In this document: one piece after another, positions 1-5,353 of the stretch | Layout of the letters: each line of letters starts with the position of its first letter | Position numbering within the stretch: position 1 is the first letter of the stretch | DNA from: Rikenellaceae bacterium | GTDB lineage: Bacteria; Bacteroidota; Bacteroidia; Bacteroidales; Rikenellaceae | NCBI GenBank assembly: GCA_031286025.1 | Contig: JAITVB010000177.1 | Span: 1 to 5,353 of the forward strand | Length of the DNA stretch: 5,353 nucleotides | Reading direction: 5' to 3' | Made by a program: the position numbers and the translations under genes | Notes under the pieces: model-generated | What the model saw: only the letters and a program-made list of their open reading frames with translations | Told to the model about the DNA's origin: nothing | Databases searched by the model: none

Positions 1-289
1 GTGAGGTGATCAACAGGAAAGAATAGAACAGACAAAGGTCCCCGAAGACAAACCCTACGGCGCCCGAAAGCCCCAACCAAAACCAGGTGTGTCCGTCGGC
101 GGCCTGCGGCCAGAAGCTACCGGTGGCGATCCACAGCAGCCCGCCCAACAGAAAAAAGGCAAATATGAGCCGCAACAGATTGACGATCAGCGATCCGATC
201 CGGTGGCCCGCATACTCGAAAAAGAGTGCGCTAGCCGTCCACGACAGAGCGCCCAGAACGGCGACGATTTCACCGGTATCGTTGCCCAT
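1..289 (-). CDS. EamA/DMT-family transporter, N-terminal part (runs off the left edge)
   Basis: Only the first 96 codons are visible; the gene continues beyond base 1. It starts MGNDTGEIVAVLGALSW, with an in-frame TAA two codons upstream of the ATG, so this is the first possible ATG in the frame. The fragment is very hydrophobic, with three likely membrane helices at about residues 7-25, 32-53 and 69-92. The third is followed by GDLCLFYSFLLI, which resembles the G-D-x-x-x-F-x-A-L stretch in the first repeat of EamA (drug/metabolite transporter superfamily) proteins. Such proteins normally have about ten helices in two EamA repeats and export or import small metabolites across the inner membrane; the substrate cannot be told here. 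It lies 59 bp downstream of pyk on the same strand, with no evident terminator between, so read-through from the aroQ-pyk transcript is possible. No Shine-Dalgarno sequence is seen. The family call is fairly sure, the function open. Confidence 0.8.
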   Translation of the reverse strand, partial: MGNDTGEIVAVLGALSWTASALFFEYAGHRIGSLIVNLLRLIFAFFLLGGLLWIATGSFWPQAADGHTWFWLGLSGAVGFVFGDLCLFYSFLLITS

Positions 290-348
290 GGCTTATTTTC
301 AGGAGGGTGGCGGGATAGTGCAACGCGGTCAACGCAAATACATGGATG

Positions 349-1809
349 TTAAGGTTCGTTATACTTGTAACCGGCATGCTCTGTTTTTCTTTGCAAATTA
401 TCTGCCGTGCCGATTTCCAAGAACGACGCTCCCTGGGCCGCTCCGAAGTTTCCTCCGACCACCACCACCAGGTCGTTCTTGGTGAGCGCCTTTTGTTTCT
501 GAAGTTTTTGCAATGTTTTCCCAAGGAAACTTTCGTGCGTTTCGAAAGGTTTCTGGTAGATGGCCTCGATGCCGTAAGAAAGCGCCAACTCGCGCACCAC
601 ATATTTGTGGTAACAAACGGCATAGACCGGTTTCCGGCTGCGAAAGGCGGCCAGGTAACGCCCCGTGCGCCCGGTGAGCGAGTCGAACAGGATCGCCTTG
701 ACGTCGAGGTTGATCGACGCCCTCACTGCCGAACGCGACAGTTGGGCCGTGATCTCGTTGTTGATGCGCACCATTTCGATGTCGGCCATCGGCCTAGTGT
801 CCGACTCGATCTTGCGGGCGATCCTGGCCATCGTCTGCACCGCTTCGACCGGGTAGTTGCCGCTAGCCGTTTCGCCGCTGAGCATGATCGCGTCGACGCG
901 TTGGTAGATGGCGTTGGCGATGTCGCTTACTTCGGCCCGCGTCGGACGCGGACTGAGGATCATCGAGTGGAGCATCTGGGTGGCGATAATCACCGGTTTC
1001 TTGCTAGCGATGCACTTATTCACTAAGCTTCGTTGGGCAATCGGAATCTCCTCGGCCGGAAGCTCGACGCCCAAGTCGCCGCGCGCCACCATCACCCCAT
1101 AGGTTACGTCGAGGATCTCGTCGATGTTGTCGACCCCTTCCTGATTTTCGATCTTCGAAATGATCTTAATGTGGCTGTCGCGTTCATCGAGGATACGTTG
1201 TACCTTCAATACGTCTTCCTTCTTCCGCACGAACGAGTGTGCAATGAAGTCGAGGTTCATGTCGACCGCCCAGTGGATGAATTCCACGTCCTTCCCGGTA
1301 AGCGAGGGCAGGTTCGTTTTTACGTTTGGAATGTTGACGCTCTTCTTACCCTTGATCGTACCGCTGTTGTTGGCCCGGCAAATCAGCATATTCGATTTTT
1401 TATCGATCACCTCCAATTCGATCTCGCCATCGTCGATCAGTACGACCGCGCCGATGAACACCTCGTCATAGAGGTCGGCATCGGTCACATAGATCACGTC
1501 TTTCGACGAAGGGGTACCCTTGCCGGTGCCTTTCAGGCGGACGATTTCGTTCAGTTCGACGGGAATGCCGTTGATCCAGGCCCCGGCCATCCCGGTGATG
1601 CGCAGTTCGGGGCCTTTGGTGTCGATCAGAATGGCGATGCGGTCCGATACTTCGCGTACGTTTTTGACCACCTGGGTGGCACTTTCGGTGGTGACGTGCG
1701 CCGAGTTGATGCGCACCACATCCATTCCCGATTCGTGCAACTCGCGGATGAAATCCACGCTGCAGCGCAGATCCGAGACGGTTGCCACGATTTTTGTCTT
1801 CTTCAGCAT
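349..1809 (-). CDS. pyk: Pyruvate kinase
   Basis: This 486-residue protein is a complete pyruvate kinase, the cytosolic enzyme that converts phosphoenolpyruvate and ADP to pyruvate and ATP at the end of glycolysis. The order of motifs is canonical: ATVSD near the N-terminus (9-13), substrate/K+ loop RINSAH (33-38), DTKGPELR (63-70) leading into the B domain (about 71-170), catalytic lysine K219 and Mg ligand E221 in SKIENQEG, Mg ligand D245 in VARGDLG, T277 in ATQMLHSM, PRPTRAEVSDIANA (287-300) and LSGETASGNYP (310-320). The C-terminal domain has DSLTGRTG (376-383), at the place of the effector phosphate-binding loop. E68 in GPELR is the residue found in K+-dependent enzymes, but the serine normally in the N-x-S-H part of the loop is alanine (A37). 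It starts 30 bp after aroQ, with an A-rich leader and no Shine-Dalgarno, and is probably co-transcribed with it. The length is normal or slightly long for the family (about 470-480). Confidence 0.97.
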   Translation of the reverse strand: MLKKTKIVATVSDLRCSVDFIRELHESGMDVVRINSAHVTTESATQVVKNVREVSDRIAILIDTKGPELRITGMAGAWINGIPVELNEIVRLKGTGKGTPSSKDVIYVTDADLYDEVFIGAVVLIDDGEIELEVIDKKSNMLICRANNSGTIKGKKSVNIPNVKTNLPSLTGKDVEFIHWAVDMNLDFIAHSFVRKKEDVLKVQRILDERDSHIKIISKIENQEGVDNIDEILDVTYGVMVARGDLGVELPAEEIPIAQRSLVNKCIASKKPVIIATQMLHSMILSPRPTRAEVSDIANAIYQRVDAIMLSGETASGNYPVEAVQTMARIARKIESDTRPMADIEMVRINNEITAQLSRSAVRASINLDVKAILFDSLTGRTGRYLAAFRSRKPVYAVCYHKYVVRELALSYGIEAIYQKPFETHESFLGKTLQKLQKQKALTKNDLVVVVGGNFGAAQGASFLEIGTADNLQRKTEHAGYKYNEP

Positions 1810-1839
1810 ATGGGTCTTTACGTGTTTTTTTGCGTGTGT

Positions 1840-2262
1840 TTACGAGATAAGGGCGAGGATCCCCAACCGGTAGGAGTCGAGCCCGAAGCCCATTACCGAC
1901 CCCTTGCAGCGGGGGGCGATGAGCGATGTGTGGCGGAAGGCTTCGCGGGCCAGGATGCATGAGATGTGTACCTCGACCACCGGTACGCTTATCGCGCCGA
2001 TCGCGTCGGCCAGTGCGACCGAAGTGTGGGTGTATCCGCCGGCGTTGAGTACGACACCGTCATAGCGGCCAGCGGCGGCATGGATAGTGTCGATCAACTC
2101 GCCCTCGATGTTCGACTGGTAATAATCGAGCGCGACGTCCGGAAATATTTTTTGTAGATTTCCAAAATATTCTTCAAATCCGGTCGCCCCGTAGATGCCC
2201 GGCTCGCGCTTGCCGAGCAGGTTGAGGTTGGGGCCGTTAACGATCAGGACCTTCTTCGCCAT
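1840..2262 (-). CDS. aroQ: Type II 3-dehydroquinate dehydratase
   Basis: This 140-residue protein is a type II dehydroquinase, which removes water from 3-dehydroquinate to give 3-dehydroshikimate (third step of the shikimate pathway, towards chorismate and aromatic amino acids). Type II enzymes form dodecamers in the cytosol and are unrelated to type I AroD. The start MAKKVLIVNGPNLNLLG is typical. Expected active-site residues are present: N12, R19, catalytic Y24 in IYG, N73 in LNAGGYTHTS, general acid/base H79, E97 and H99 in EVHIS, R106 and R110. The asparagine normally following HIS/HLS is a cysteine here (C102). I chose the ATG at 2262; the reading frame stays open upstream to a TTG at 2295, but that would run through the putative promoter and add 11 residues that the family lacks. 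It is the first gene of the leftward unit, followed 30 bp later by pyk. Length fits the family (about 140-150). Confidence 0.97.
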   Translation of the reverse strand: MAKKVLIVNGPNLNLLGKREPGIYGATGFEEYFGNLQKIFPDVALDYYQSNIEGELIDTIHAAAGRYDGVVLNAGGYTHTSVALADAIGAISVPVVEVHISCILAREAFRHTSLIAPRCKGSVMGFGLDSYRLGILALIS

Positions 2263-2280
2263 ATTACATAATTTGAGTTG

Positions 2281-2313
2281 CAAAATTACACACAAAATTG
2301 ATATTTAAACCAA
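2281..2313 (-). promoter_or_regulatory. Putative Bacteroidota-type promoter for aroQ-pyk
   Basis: Read on the minus strand there is an exact TAATTTTG (plus-strand 2281-2288), matching the -7 consensus TAnnTTTG of the main sigma factor of Bacteroidota. TTGG (plus 2310-2313), three of four matches to the -33 TTTG, lies 21 bp upstream. Transcription would be expected to start near 2276, giving a leader of only about a dozen bases before the aroQ ATG at 2262. The call rests on motif match and position alone. Confidence 0.6.
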
Positions 2314-2329
2314 TTTCCCCGTAATTTTG
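2297..2329 (+). promoter_or_regulatory. Putative Bacteroidota-type promoter for the thiL unit (P1)
   Basis: An exact TAATTTTG (2322-2329) matches the Bacteroidota -7 consensus TAnnTTTG, with ATTG (2297-2300; three of four matches to the -33 TTTG) 21 bp upstream. The expected start near 2334 would give a leader of roughly 45-50 bases before the thiL ATG at 2381, too short for a TPP riboswitch. Its -33 box lies inside the span of the oppositely directed aroQ promoter, so the two promoters interleave. Confidence 0.6.
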
Positions 2330-2340
2330 AGACAGGGGAC

Positions 2341-2371
2341 TTTGAAACCCTTGATTTTTTACCCACTTTTG
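2341..2371 (+). promoter_or_regulatory. Weaker second candidate promoter for thiL (P2)
   Basis: TTTG at 2341-2344 is followed, after 19 bp, by CACTTTTG at 2364-2371, which differs from the -7 consensus TAnnTTTG only in its first base. If used, transcription would start only a few bases before the ATG at 2381, giving a nearly leaderless messenger. It has a perfect -33 box but a poorer -7 box than the upstream candidate at 2297-2329, so I rate it second. Confidence 0.3.
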
Positions 2372-2380
2372 CATAAAAAA

Positions 2381-3385
2381 ATGCCCCTCCAAGGAGAGTT
2401 CGAATGGATCGCCCGCATTCGGGCGATGTTTGCCCCGTTGGCCGCCGGCCGGGGCCGGACCGGCATCGGCGACGACGCTGCGGTACTACCCCAGGGCGGC
2501 GGCCGGTCGCTCGTCGTCACGACTGATATGTTGGTCGAAGGCCGCCATTTTCTGCACGAAAAGATCACCCCCGAAGAACTCGGACGAAAGTCCCTCGCCG
2601 TCAACCTGAGCGACATAGCGGCCATGGGCGCGCGCCCGATAGCCTCGTTCTTGTCCGTGGCCCTGTCCTCGTTGGCCGACGACGCCTTTTTCGGAGGTTT
2701 TATGCAGGGCTATGCCGAAATGTCAGAACGCTACGGCGTCCCGCTGCTCGGCGGCGACACGACCGCTTCGTCCACAGGCGTGGTGGTCAACGTGGCCCTG
2801 TTGGGCGAGGCCGACGACACACATATTAAATATAGGAGCACGGCCCGCCCCGGCGACGCCGTGATCGTCACCGGCCCGTTGGGCGATTCGGCCGCAGGCC
2901 TGAAATTGCTGCTCTCGGGCGACACTGCGGAAAATCTGACCGCCGAAGAGATTACCCTCGTAAAAACCCATCACAACCCGCGTCCCCACGTTGAAGAGGG
3001 GCTTTTTCTGGGCGCTGAAAGGGACGTGCACGCGATGATGGACGTCTCGGACGGCGTGGCCTCCGATTTGCGGCACATTCTGCGCGCTTCCGGTGTAGCG
3101 GCCGAAGTTTTCATGGACAAAACCCCGCTTTCGTCCCGCTTGCAGGAGCTATGCACCCGCCGCGGATGGGATGCCCGCGAACTGGCTTTCGCCGGCGGCG
3201 AGGACTATGTGCTGTTGGCGACCGTCGCCCCCGAAGCGTTAGACGATATACAAAAACGATATGCCGAAAAATTCAACGAAAAACTGTTCGTCATCGGCAG
3301 AATCGCCTCGGGTTCCCCCCGCATCGCCTGGACGGAGCAAGGCGTTCCGCGTCCGCTCGACTACCACGGTTTTACTCATTTTTAA
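2381..3385 (+). CDS. thiL: Thiamine-monophosphate kinase
   Basis: This 334-residue protein is ThiL, which uses ATP to phosphorylate thiamine monophosphate to thiamine diphosphate, the active cofactor, in the cytosol. It belongs to the PurM/AIRS-like ATP-binding superfamily. Visible motifs in order are GIGDDAAVL (28-36), TTDMLVEGRHF (47-57), KSLAVNLSDIAAMGA (70-84), GGDTT (124-128), RSTARPGD (152-159), MDVSDGVASDL (220-230) and FAGGEDYVLL (270-279). The acidic residues that bind the Mg-nucleotide (D31, D32, D49, D78, D126, D221, D224) are all present, so the enzyme should be active. I chose the ATG at 2381 because the N-terminus MPLQGEFEWIARI is typical and the only earlier start in frame, a TTG at 2327, overlaps the probable promoter. 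No Shine-Dalgarno is seen; the start is preceded by a run of A. It heads a rightward unit with a phosphoesterase gene 12 bp downstream and then thiD. Length is normal (about 320-350). Confidence 0.97.
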   Translation: MPLQGEFEWIARIRAMFAPLAAGRGRTGIGDDAAVLPQGGGRSLVVTTDMLVEGRHFLHEKITPEELGRKSLAVNLSDIAAMGARPIASFLSVALSSLADDAFFGGFMQGYAEMSERYGVPLLGGDTTASSTGVVVNVALLGEADDTHIKYRSTARPGDAVIVTGPLGDSAAGLKLLLSGDTAENLTAEEITLVKTHHNPRPHVEEGLFLGAERDVHAMMDVSDGVASDLRHILRASGVAAEVFMDKTPLSSRLQELCTRRGWDARELAFAGGEDYVLLATVAPEALDDIQKRYAEKFNEKLFVIGRIASGSPRIAWTEQGVPRPLDYHGFTHF

Positions 3386-3397
3386 CCCCACGAAACG

Positions 3398-4621
3398 ATG
3401 CACCACATTACTTTCCGGATTCTATTGATCCTCCTTGCCTTCAACGTCGTAGCGGAAACTTATTTCTACAGGACCGCCCTTTGCAAGTGGACGAAGAACC
3501 GCGCCCTGCGTGTACTCTATTGGGTGGTCGACGCGATTTTTATCGCCTTTTGGTTTTTTATGATCCTCGGCCGGGTCGACGAACGTAATTTACTGCCTGA
3601 AAGCTTTTTCCAAAATTCCACATTGGTCTACCTATTGATCTATATCCCGAAGTTTATCTATATGCTCTTCTCGTTCCCGGCCTTCTTTTTCCGGATGAAA
3701 GATCGATATGGCCGGCCAAGGAGTGAGGGACGGAAGGGATGGCGCCGCCTTTTCTTTGCCTTGGGCGGTGTGGCGGCGATTTATGTCTTCTATGTGATCG
3801 GCTATGGCGGTACTCTTGGTCTGCAAAAACTCCGCACGACCCATTTTTCGATCGCTTCCGAAGAGATTCCCCCGGCGTTCGACGGTTACCGGATCGTTCA
3901 CCTGTCTGATTTCCACCTGGGCAATATGCGCACGATGCGGGTGATGGACAAACTGTTGGACAGCCTGCAAACGATCCGGCCCGACGTGATCCTCTTTACC
4001 GGCGACCTGGTTCACGCCCACACGGGCGAAACCGCCCGGTTCGAAACACTGCTGCAACGTTTTGCCGGGATGGCGCCCTGCTACGCCGTCCTCGGCAATC
4101 ACGACTATGGCGGCTACGCCCGTTGGAAAACCGATGCCGAAAAGGAAGTCAACTTGCAGGAACTGGTCGATTTTTATGACCACGTAGGGTGGCACCTGTT
4201 GAACAACCGCTCGGCGACGCTTCACCGCGGAGCCGATTCGGTAGCCCTGATCGGCATCGAGAACTGGGGCCATCCACCTTATCCCCGGCGAGGCGATCTG
4301 TTGGCGGCTTCGGTCGGGATCTCCGACGGGGCTTACCGCATCCTGTTGTCGCACGATCCGACTTTCTGGCTCGAACGGGTGGCGGGACATCGCGGCATCG
4401 ACCTCACCCTTTCGGGGCATACCCACGCCATGCAGATGGTTTTCAGTGTGTTCGGAAAACGCATATCCCCGGCATCGGCTATCTGTCGCGCCTGGGGCGG
4501 CCTGTACGAACAAAACGGTCAGAGGCTTATCGTCAACGAAGGGATCGGTGTGGCGCTCTTCCCGTACCGCTACGGAGCAACGCCCGAGATCACCCTCATC
4601 ACCCTCAAACGCGAACCATGA
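3398..4621 (+). CDS. Membrane-anchored calcineurin-like metallophosphoesterase
   Basis: This 407-residue protein has an N-terminal membrane part and a C-terminal metallophosphoesterase domain. Four likely membrane helices lie at about 5-22, 38-58, 75-98 and 118-138. The domain carries the full two-metal signature: D171 and H173 in HLSDFHLG, D203 in FTGDLV, GNHD at 233-236, H319 in LLSHDP, and GHTH at 340-343. The ending (EGIGVALFPYRYGATPEITL, 381-400) is like that of YkuE/LpxG-type enzymes, some of which hydrolyse UDP-2,3-diacylglucosamine in lipid A synthesis. The true substrate is not readable from sequence; with an even number of helices, the side of the membrane that the domain faces is uncertain. 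It starts 12 bp after thiL and its TGA overlaps the thiD ATG, so it is almost surely co-transcribed with, and translationally coupled to, the thiamine genes. All catalytic residues are intact. The family is sure; the specific role is not. Confidence 0.92.
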   Translation: MHHITFRILLILLAFNVVAETYFYRTALCKWTKNRALRVLYWVVDAIFIAFWFFMILGRVDERNLLPESFFQNSTLVYLLIYIPKFIYMLFSFPAFFFRMKDRYGRPRSEGRKGWRRLFFALGGVAAIYVFYVIGYGGTLGLQKLRTTHFSIASEEIPPAFDGYRIVHLSDFHLGNMRTMRVMDKLLDSLQTIRPDVILFTGDLVHAHTGETARFETLLQRFAGMAPCYAVLGNHDYGGYARWKTDAEKEVNLQELVDFYDHVGWHLLNNRSATLHRGADSVALIGIENWGHPPYPRRGDLLAASVGISDGAYRILLSHDPTFWLERVAGHRGIDLTLSGHTHAMQMVFSVFGKRISPASAICRAWGGLYEQNGQRLIVNEGIGVALFPYRYGATPEITLITLKREP

Positions 4622-5353
4622 AACATTATGCCCGTTTCCTGACCATCGCCGGATCGGACAGCGGCGGCGGGGCCGGTATCCAGGCTGACATTAAAACCGC
4701 CTCGGCGTTGGGATGTTACGCCGCTTCGGCGATCACCTCGGTGACGACCCAGAACACGCTCGGCGTGTCGGCCGTCCACGTGTTGCCCGTCGAGGTGGTC
4801 GCCGGGCAGGTTGAGGCCGTTCTTTCGGACATCGGCGCCGACGCTGTCAAGTTGGGCATGGTTCCCACGCCCGAAATCGCCGAAGCCGTAGCCGTCCTGC
4901 TCAAAAAATACCATGTCCGAAACGTCGTGCTCGATCCGGTGATGGTTGCCACCTCGGGCGACCGGTTGATATCCGAATCTGCGGTCGGTGCGATTGTTGA
5001 AAAATTATTTCCGTTGGCGACGCTCATAACGCCCAACGTGCCCGAACTCGCTTTTCTGGCCGGTCGAAAAATCGCCGGCTCCGCCGATTTCCGTCCGGCG
5101 GTCGAAGCCTTACGGGGGCGTGGCGCCCATGCCGTGTTGGCCAAAGCGGGTCACCTGCCGGACGATGAAGTCAGCGATCGGTTGTTCGAAGGCTCCTCTG
5201 AACACGCTTATCCTTATCTGAAGGTCCATACAGAAAACACCCACGGCACGGGCTGCACCCTGTCATCGGCCATTGCCGCTTTCCTGGCTCGGGGTTTTTC
5301 GTTGCCCGAAGCGGTCGGCCGGGCCGAGGACTATATCCACGGGGCGATTGCCG
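4618..5353 (+). CDS. thiD: Hydroxymethylpyrimidine / HMP-phosphate kinase (C-terminus beyond the window)
   Basis: The first 245 residues of ThiD are visible and the frame is open to the right edge; family members are about 260-275 residues, so only a short tail is missing. The enzyme is a cytosolic ribokinase-fold kinase that phosphorylates 4-amino-5-hydroxymethyl-2-methylpyrimidine (HMP) and then HMP phosphate, giving the diphosphate that ThiE joins to the thiazole. Motifs in order: AGSDSGGGAGIQADIK (11-26), TSVTTQNT (40-47) with Q45 near the pyrimidine site, LDPVMVATSG (105-114), TPNVPE (138-143), AKAGH (175-179) with K176, and the anion-hole/catalytic segment THGTGCTLSSAIA (208-220) with C213. 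The usual K-G-G-H is K-A-G-H here, a mild change. The ATG lies inside the end of the phosphoesterase gene (ATGA overlap), a sign of translational coupling. No fusion to ThiE or TenA is visible within the window, though one could follow after the edge. Confidence 0.96.
   Translation, partial: MKHYARFLTIAGSDSGGGAGIQADIKTASALGCYAASAITSVTTQNTLGVSAVHVLPVEVVAGQVEAVLSDIGADAVKLGMVPTPEIAEAVAVLLKKYHVRNVVLDPVMVATSGDRLISESAVGAIVEKLFPLATLITPNVPELAFLAGRKIAGSADFRPAVEALRGRGAHAVLAKAGHLPDDEVSDRLFEGSSEHAYPYLKVHTENTHGTGCTLSSAIAAFLARGFSLPEAVGRAEDYIHGAIA

Larger units (their letters stand above)
2281..2329. repeat. 9-bp inverted repeat formed by the two divergent -7 boxes
   Basis: CAAAATTAC at 2281-2289 and its exact reverse complement GTAATTTTG at 2321-2329 face outward across a 31-bp AT-rich centre. 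Each arm contains the -7 box of one of the two divergent promoters. A further direct copy of CAAAATT lies at 2293-2299, twelve bases after the first. The symmetry may simply come from two identical promoter boxes; a regulator site cannot be told from this alone. Confidence 0.6.

Noticed and set aside
290..348. A separate promoter or terminator between pyk and the transporter gene
   Set aside because: The best -7-like sequence on the minus strand (TGTATTTG, 335-342) has a mismatch and no -33 partner at the right distance, and no GC-rich hairpin followed by a T run is present.
346..1962. Long plus-strand open frames (226 and 309 codons) opposite pyk and the end of aroQ
   Set aside because: They lie antisense to genes with unmistakable family motifs, are rich in His/Arg/Asp in the manner of high-GC shadow frames, and show no recognisable domain.
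2336..2350. A small hairpin GGG...CCC in the thiL leader
   Set aside because: Only three G-C pairs close a nine-base loop; too weak to call a regulatory structure.
2263..2380. A TPP riboswitch upstream of thiL
   Set aside because: The gap was read for the CUGAGA-type THI-box core and its stems, and none was found. The leader after the best promoter is only about 47 bases, too short for the aptamer.
2327..2380. An 18-residue N-terminal extension of ThiL from a TTG at 2327
   Set aside because: The TTG falls in the -7 box of the probable promoter and the added residues do not look like ThiL; the ATG at 2381 gives a normal N-terminus.
3632..4513. A 293-codon minus-strand open frame opposite the phosphoesterase gene
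   Set aside because: It is antisense to a protein with a complete metallophosphoesterase signature and has no recognisable motif; it is explained by GC-rich codon bias on the coding strand.

Overview
This window looks like ordinary chromosomal housekeeping DNA from a GC-rich member of the Bacteroidota, perhaps an Alistipes/Rikenellaceae-type gut bacterium. The pointers are the Bacteroidota-type promoter elements (exact TAATTTTG -7 boxes), the lack of Shine-Dalgarno sequences, the character of the pyruvate kinase (RINSAH in place of the canonical R-x-N-F-S-H) and GC-rich codon use. The genus is an inference from composition and protein character, not from a search.

The layout is two divergent gene sets that leave one AT-rich control region at about 2263-2380. 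Leftward (minus strand) run aroQ (type II 3-dehydroquinate dehydratase, complete), then 30 bp later pyk (pyruvate kinase, complete), then after 59 bp the first 96 codons of an EamA/DMT-family membrane transporter that leaves the window at base 1. Rightward (plus strand) run thiL (thiamine-monophosphate kinase, complete), 12 bp later a membrane-anchored calcineurin-like metallophosphoesterase (complete), and then, overlapping it by four bases (ATGA), thiD (hydroxymethylpyrimidine/HMP-phosphate kinase), whose last few dozen codons lie beyond base 5353.

Functionally, the rightward set carries two kinases of thiamine diphosphate synthesis. ThiD makes HMP diphosphate for coupling to the thiazole, and ThiL makes the final cofactor from thiamine monophosphate. 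A membrane phosphoesterase of unknown substrate sits between them. The leftward set pairs a shikimate-pathway enzyme with the last enzyme of glycolysis; both pathways draw on phosphoenolpyruvate. The two promoters of the shared 118-bp gap appear to interleave, with identical -7 boxes forming a 9-bp inverted repeat.

I see no RNA gene, insertion sequence, CRISPR array, phage gene or defence system, and no sign of a new multi-gene system. The points worth a second look are modest: the interleaved promoters, the phosphoesterase embedded in the thiamine cluster, and two unusual near-active-site residues (in pyruvate kinase and dehydroquinate dehydratase).
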